From contig JAKACR010000029.1 in the NCBI GenBank assembly GCA_021821225.1, positions 1 through 17,436 of the forward strand: a DNA stretch of 17,436 nt. The letters are read 5' to 3'. Below, piece by piece: positions 14,814-17,436 of the stretch. Every line of letters begins with the position of its first letter. The first letter of the stretch is position 1. This DNA is from Bacillota bacterium (GTDB lineage Bacteria; Bacillota; Bacilli; Alicyclobacillales; SLC66). The notes beneath the pieces were generated by a model that was not told the DNA's origin, made no database searches, and saw nothing but the letters and a program-made list of their open reading frames with translations. The position numbers and the translations under genes were made by a program.

Positions 14814-14822
14814 TGATATGAT
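14814..14822 (+). promoter_or_regulatory. Extended -10 promoter for the ThyX-family gene
   Basis: TGA-TATGAT, an extended -10 element with five of six consensus bases. It mirrors the htpX element on the other strand across about 54 bp. No -35 match. The predicted start near 14829 leaves a 29-base leader that contains the GGAG ribosome site. Confidence 0.5.
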
Positions 14823-14857
14823 TGGACGAGAAATGTGGATGGACGGAGTGGTCGACA

Positions 14858-15580
14858 GTGGGCGAATTTCAGGTCAAACTCGCGCGTTACACCGATCCCG
14901 AGCGACGCTCTCTGGCGCACGCGGCGGCAGTGTATCTCGGGAAACCGGATGCGGACAATATCAAGCGCCCGCTCAATATCATTAAAAAGGGCGACACGCT
15001 GGCGATCTTTCGCGGCGAATCGGCGCGCTTTGAGTTTTATACGTCAAAGGTCGTATACGATCACCTGATCACGTACACAACGCTCAACATGCGGGCGTGC
15101 GGCGGTCTGCGCGCGAACGAGGCGACCGTCTTTGTTCCGCCCGCGGAAGACGACGATCCGGTGTTTCGGGAGCTCGGTGAACGGCACCTGGAAGCGTATC
15201 GCAGCCTGGTGCGCGGCATTGATCCGCAGACGGACGACCCGGTGGGGAAAAAGCGGCTGCAGGCAGCGCGCTCGATTGCGCCGATATCCGTCCAGTTGCA
15301 CTATTTGCTGGATTTCAATCTCGCCACGCTGATCGAGGCGGTATTCCCGCAGCGCATCTGGTCGCCCGGAGCGCAGCTTGACACGCGGGAAGTGGTGGAG
15401 GAGATGTTCGCCCTCGTGCGGGCGGTGGATCCGGAACTGTGGGATCTTGTGCACGATCACTACGGACCGGAGGCGCACGCCTGGAAACGGCTGCGCTACC
15501 GTCTGCGGCGGGAGAAGCCGGAACTGTACAGGCAGATTCTTCAGGAGTTTGGCGCAGTGCGCTCGATGTGGGACTTGTGA
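14858..15580 (+). CDS. ThyX-family (FAD-dependent thymidylate synthase-like) protein lacking the ThyX signature
   Basis: The 240-residue protein has the layout of flavin-dependent thymidylate synthase, which makes dTMP with FAD, NADPH and methylene-tetrahydrofolate. The C-terminal half carries the family pattern: AARSIAPISVQLHYLLDFNL at 136-155, then FPQRIWSPGAQLDTREV at 163-179, where AQ-x2-x-R resembles the dUMP-binding segment of ThyX. At 68-92, where ThyX normally has RHRxxSxNxxSxRY, this protein reads DHLITYTTLNMRACGGLRANEA, so the defining signature is absent. GTG 14858 is chosen because GGAG stands 9 bp upstream; the in-frame TTG at 14822 overlaps the promoter. It may be a paralogue with another role or an altered enzyme. 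The family assignment comes from eye comparison and is moderate. Confidence 0.65.
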   Translation: MGEFQVKLARYTDPERRSLAHAAAVYLGKPDADNIKRPLNIIKKGDTLAIFRGESARFEFYTSKVVYDHLITYTTLNMRACGGLRANEATVFVPPAEDDDPVFRELGERHLEAYRSLVRGIDPQTDDPVGKKRLQAARSIAPISVQLHYLLDFNLATLIEAVFPQRIWSPGAQLDTREVVEEMFALVRAVDPELWDLVHDHYGPEAHAWKRLRYRLRREKPELYRQILQEFGAVRSMWDL

Positions 15581-15595
15581 GGGAGGACCGCGGAG

Positions 15596-15697
15596 ATGGC
15601 AAAATTTCATCACACTGACGGACACGGATGGATACAATACGTATGGGTTATTGCAAATTGCGGGGGTCCGACTTATACTAACTGTCGTACCTTGTGA
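15596..15697 (+). CDS. Possible 33-residue small ORF
   Basis: ATG 15596 follows GGGAGG (15581-15586) at 9 bp, directly after the stop of the ThyX-family gene, so the ribosome context is good. The peptide begins MAKFHHTDGHGWIQYVWV and ends with NCGGPTYTNCRTL; it is rich in His, Tyr and Trp and has two cysteines eight residues apart. No family is recognised. The speD promoter lies inside it. It may be a real peptide co-translated with the ThyX-family gene, the head of a truncated gene, or chance. Confidence 0.4.
   Translation: MAKFHHTDGHGWIQYVWVIANCGGPTYTNCRTL
15651..15679 (+). promoter_or_regulatory. SigA promoter upstream of speD
   Basis: TTGCAA at 15651-15656 and TATACT at 15674-15679, spacer 17 bp. 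The predicted start near 15686 gives a leader of about 285 bases before speD, far longer than translation needs. No closer promoter with both boxes was found; TATAAT at 15763-15768 has no -35 partner and lies inside a hairpin. Confidence 0.65.
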
Positions 15698-15963
15698 GGT
15701 TGCAGAAAGATTGCAGGCAGACCTGCGTCCTACGGCTTCGCCCGATGGCGGACTCATGTCCGTATAATCGGGCGGTGACGGCGGCCGGGTCTATTTTCAG
15801 GCTAAGAAACAGGGAGCGCACTCTTTCCAGGAAACACACTCTTTCATAGGAACCAGCATCCTCTTAAAGGGTTAGGACCTCCCCGGACTAACTTTCCCCC
15901 GTGGTGGATGGCGCAGGTCCCGCCGTGCTTGGGAGGGCACGGGATTCACAGTTAAAGGGGGAG
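15686..15963 (+). promoter_or_regulatory. Long structured 5' leader of speD, candidate cis-regulatory RNA
   Basis: This non-coding stretch contains several hairpins. GCAGG/CCTGC closes a CAGA loop (15713-15726). CGCCCGAT at 15739-15746 pairs perfectly with ATCGGGCG at 15767-15774, enclosing CGGAC/GTCCG around TCAT (15749-15762). GTTAG/CTAAC occurs at 15871-15875 and 15887-15891, and CCGTGC/GCACGG at 15923-15928 and 15937-15942. CTCCCC at 15879-15884 can pair with the GGGGAG of the speD ribosome site. I cannot match it to a known riboswitch class. The hairpins are seen directly; regulation is inferred. Confidence 0.45.
15819..15854 (+). repeat. Tandem 18-bp imperfect repeat in the speD leader
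   Basis: CACTCTTTCCAGGAAACA (15819-15836) is followed directly by CACTCTTTCATAGGAACC (15837-15854). The two copies agree at 14 of 18 positions. Its location in the leader suggests either a binding site or simple slippage. Confidence 0.6.
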
Positions 15964-15970
15964 TTTTGTC

Positions 15971-16369
15971 ATGGATACGGCAGGACGTCATGTGATTGCT
16001 GAACTATGGGGATGCAACAAGGATAGCTTAAACGACGTGTTTGGAATCGAGCGCATGATGGTCAAAGCCGCGTTGGAATGCGGCGCGGAAGTGCGGGAGG
16101 TGGCGTTTCACAAGTTTGCGCCGCAGGGCGTGAGCGGTGTGGTCATCATTTCCGAGTCCCACCTGACCATCCACAGTTTCCCGGAACACGGTTATGCCAG
16201 CATAGATGTCTACACCTGCGGCGATCGCATTGATCCCAATGTGGCGTGCGATTACATCACGCGGGCGCTCGGCGCGACACGGCGCGAATCGGTCGAATTG
16301 CCGCGCGGGATGGGCCCGACGGGAGCGCCCGGCGAGAAAGTGCAGATTTTTGATCTTGTGGAATCCTAG
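15971..16369 (+). CDS. speD: S-adenosylmethionine decarboxylase proenzyme
   Basis: SpeD decarboxylates S-adenosylmethionine to supply aminopropyl groups for spermidine synthesis. The 132-residue length fits the short class 1B bacterial enzyme. The self-cleavage site is Glu62-Ser63 in [20 protein letters not shown]; Ser63 becomes the catalytic pyruvoyl group. His68 and Cys83 (YTCG) are the expected processing and catalytic residues, at the same numbers as in Bacillus SpeD. ATG 15971 follows GGGGGAG at 7 bp. No spermidine synthase gene is in the window, so the next pathway step is encoded elsewhere. A terminator follows directly. Confidence 0.95.
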   Translation: MDTAGRHVIAELWGCNKDSLNDVFGIERMMVKAALECGAEVREVAFHKFAPQGVSGVVIISESHLTIHSFPEHGYASIDVYTCGDRIDPNVACDYITRALGATRRESVELPRGMGPTGAPGEKVQIFDLVES

Positions 16370-16385
16370 AGAACATGGAATAGCG

Positions 16386-16423
16386 GGGGACATGGGTTAT
16401 GCGAATCTTCCCATGCCCCTTTT
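16386..16423 (+). terminator. Rho-independent terminator after speD
   Basis: GGGG-A-CATGGG (16386-16396) pairs with CCCATG-CCCC (16410-16419), leaving one bulged A and a 13-base loop, followed by TTTT. It begins 17 bp after the speD stop. Confidence 0.75.
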
Positions 16424-16469
16424 CGAGTTGTCTCAAGAATCTGCCGGAATCCGGTTCGCCGTGCGTATC

Positions 16470-16958
16470 CTACGCTTCGTGCTTGTCGCGGTGATCCTGC
16501 CGCACCCGAAAGTCACGGGTGGCCAGTACGCGCCCGTTTCCCGCGTCGACGATCACCAGATGGCGCATGTCGGAGCGCCTGAGCAGCGCGATGTAGACGA
16601 GATTGTGGCGAACGGCCTGAAGGCTGATCTCCTGAACAGACGCGCCGGGGTACTTGGCGACGGCCGCACGCTCCGCCGCGCCTGCCGGAATTTTGGCGTA
16701 CGGGGCAAGAACGGCTGTGTATGCTTCGCGGGCGGCTTGGCGGGCCTTCATGATGGCTTCGCGCGGCAGTTTGACGCTGCTGTCGATTTCAAATGCTCCT
16801 TTGCGATGCAACGGCCACAGTTTGGCGTTGTTGTGGGCGTCCAAGGCCACGTGGGTTGGTTCGGGTTCGGGCGCTGCGGTGGCGGAACCGGCCCATCCCG
16901 CCAAGGAAAATCCAATCATAGTCACCGTCGAGAGGGCGACGCGCCAGTTTTTGTTCAA
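16470..16958 (-). CDS. Exported PepSY-domain-like protein
   Basis: The 162-residue product starts at TTG 16958, preceded by AGGAGG at 7 bp; the frame continues upstream but has no comparable start. Residues 1-29 are a typical signal peptide: MNKNWR, a hydrophobic core, then SATAA before Pro30. The mature part has a charged helix (about 62-88) and, at about 90-148, a pattern like a PepSY unit: AAERAAVAKYPGASVQEISL, then a strand VYIALL and HLVIVDAGNGRVLATRD. PepSY units often inhibit secreted peptidases or act at the cell surface; no peptidase is adjacent. There is no lipobox cysteine, so release or wall association is more likely than lipid anchoring. Confidence 0.72.
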   Translation of the reverse strand: MNKNWRVALSTVTMIGFSLAGWAGSATAAPEPEPTHVALDAHNNAKLWPLHRKGAFEIDSSVKLPREAIMKARQAAREAYTAVLAPYAKIPAGAAERAAVAKYPGASVQEISLQAVRHNLVYIALLRRSDMRHLVIVDAGNGRVLATRDFRVRQDHRDKHEA

Positions 16959-17064
16959 AATATTTCCTCCTGCACTTTCGCGTGACGTATGGCACCGCAT
17001 TCGATGTCGGGTATATATTTTCCAAAAGGAACAATGTGTATGTGCACAATGCGTCAGTGTGCTG

Positions 17065-17088
17065 TGACAAGCGTCAGGGCGCTTGTCA
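17065..17088. promoter_or_regulatory. Perfect 9-bp inverted repeat overlapping the tRNA promoter
   Basis: TGACAAGCG (17065-17073) and CGCTTGTCA (17080-17088) are exact inverse copies around a six-base spacer. The right arm contains the -35 hexamer of the promoter that follows. No gene on the plus strand ends here, so it is not needed as a terminator. It has the form of an operator; a factor cannot be named. Confidence 0.45.
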
Positions 17089-17111
17089 ATTTCGTTTTCG
17101 CGTAGTATACT
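17083..17111 (+). promoter_or_regulatory. Strong SigA promoter for the tRNA genes
   Basis: TTGTCA (17083-17088) and TATACT (17106-17111), each one base from consensus, with a 17-bp spacer. The start would be near 17118, about 88 bases before tRNA-Ala. That leader shows no gene. Confidence 0.8.
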
Positions 17112-17205
17112 GATGCACGTTTGATAAACGCGCGATCGTGGTTCGATGGAAGGCCGCGCTGGCCGGGTGTAAAGTCTCGGCGGAACTTCTGGACTGCTTT
17201 TACAT

Positions 17206-17280
17206 GGGGAATTAGCTCAGCGGTAGAGCACTGCGCTGGCAGCGCAGGGGTCAGGGGTTCAAATCCCCTATTCTCCACCA
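17206..17280 (+). tRNA. tRNA-Ala (GGC)
   Basis: A complete cloverleaf: acceptor GGGGAAT with ATTCTCC, D stem GCTC/GAGC, anticodon stem CTGCG/CGCAG around the loop CTGGCAG (anticodon GGC, reading GCC alanine codons), and T stem AGGGG/CCCCT around TTCAAAT. Discriminator A and CCA are encoded (17278-17280). Confidence 0.95.
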
Positions 17281-17293
17281 AAGGAATAACTTA

Positions 17294-17333
17294 CAGTGCG
17301 CAGGGAGCCGTTCGCGGTTCTGGCTGCGCACTG
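17294..17333 (+). other. UUCG-capped hairpin between the tRNA genes
   Basis: CAGTGCGCAG (17294-17303) pairs perfectly with CTGCGCACTG (17324-17333); inside, GAGCCG/CGGTTC closes a TTCG tetraloop (17311-17314). No T tract follows, so it is not a typical terminator. It fills most of the 62-bp spacer and may guide processing of the tRNA transcript. Confidence 0.65.
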
Positions 17334-17342
17334 CGCCTATAT

Positions 17343-17416
17343 GGACCTGTGGTGTATTGGCCTAACATGCCTGCCTGTCACGCAGGAGATCGCGGGTTCG
17401 AATCCCGTCAACTCCG
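17343..17416 (+). tRNA. tRNA-Asp (GTC)-like gene with a defective acceptor end
   Basis: The anticodon arm is intact (CCTGC, loop CTGTCAC, GCAGG; anticodon GTC), as are the D stem (GTGT/ACAT) and the T arm (GCGGG, TTCGAAT, CCCGT). The 5' acceptor strand is GGACCTG, but the 3' strand is CAACTCC instead of CAGGTCC, leaving C-C and C-A mismatches in the middle of the stem. Discriminator G is followed by CAA rather than CCA. The D loop (ATTGGCCTA) also differs from the usual AGTGGTTA form. It may be a pseudo-tRNA, a tRNA end replaced by an integrated element, or a functional variant. The window ends 20 bp later. Confidence 0.65.
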
Positions 17417-17436
17417 CAACTAAGAGGCCCACAAAC

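Noticed and set aside
15763..15768. TATAAT as a second speD promoter
   Set aside because: No -35 or TGn element accompanies it, and the bases lie in the internal loop and stem of the 15739-15774 hairpin.
15686..15970. Known riboswitch or 6S/SRP RNA in the speD leader
   Set aside because: None of the consensus segments I could recall (SAM-I, preQ1, guanidine-I, SRP tetraloop region) could be found, so only a generic structured leader is claimed.

Overview
The window reads as chromosomal DNA of an aerobic, endospore-forming, fairly GC-rich Bacillota, most like an Alicyclobacillaceae-type Bacillales. The evidence is an alpha/beta-type small acid-soluble spore protein, a LytH-like spore-cortex peptidase, the short SpeD proenzyme, LiaFSR-type signalling, RNase Z and Lgt close to their Bacillus counterparts, strong AAGGAGG-type ribosome sites with frequent GTG/TTG starts, and clear SigA promoters. 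The genus is an inference. Most of the window is ordinary chromosome with four kinds of mobile or repetitive debris scattered through it.

Layout. 1-395: tail of an IS605-family TnpB with a damaged zinc ribbon. 382-2295 (minus): lgt-rnz, from an extended -10 promoter. 2549-5363 (plus): a translationally coupled liaF-liaS-liaR envelope-stress operon. 5408-6941: citrate synthase with its own SigA promoter, then an SASP gene and a strong terminator. 6945-7413: a 469-bp internally deleted group IIC intron lying directly behind that terminator. 7462-8434 (minus): a G-quadruplex-type motif, a two-CBS-domain protein and a DUF4383-like membrane protein. 8521-8700: a MITE-like element of nested palindromes plus an extra copy of its left end. 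8720-8953: a small unknown protein. 9048-11716: a SigA promoter and pstC-pstA-pstB without pstS or phoU, with unusual residues in PstB. 11713-12771 (minus): LytH-like peptidase. 12927-13706: a low-complexity protein with Tyr/Gln/Ser hexapeptide repeats. 13845-14708 (minus): htpX, divergent from 14858-15580, a ThyX-family protein without the usual ThyX signature. 15596-15970: a possible 33-residue ORF, a SigA promoter and a long structured leader before speD. 16470-16958 (minus): an exported PepSY-type protein. 17065-17416: a palindrome overlapping a strong promoter, tRNA-Ala(GGC), a UUCG-capped hairpin and a tRNA-Asp(GTC)-like gene with an abnormal 3' end.

How the genes relate. Envelope maintenance recurs: Lgt (lipoprotein modification), LiaFSR (cell-wall stress), HtpX (membrane protein quality control), LytH (spore cortex). 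SASP, LytH and possibly the repeat protein belong to sporulation. Citrate synthase, Pst and SpeD are housekeeping metabolism and transport.

Best candidates for something undescribed: the hexapeptide-repeat protein beside lytH, the structured speD leader, the signature-less ThyX paralogue, the pstS-less Pst cluster with an altered ATPase, and the tRNA-Asp-like gene with a broken acceptor. I see no CRISPR array, toxin-antitoxin pair or recognisable phage-defence cassette.
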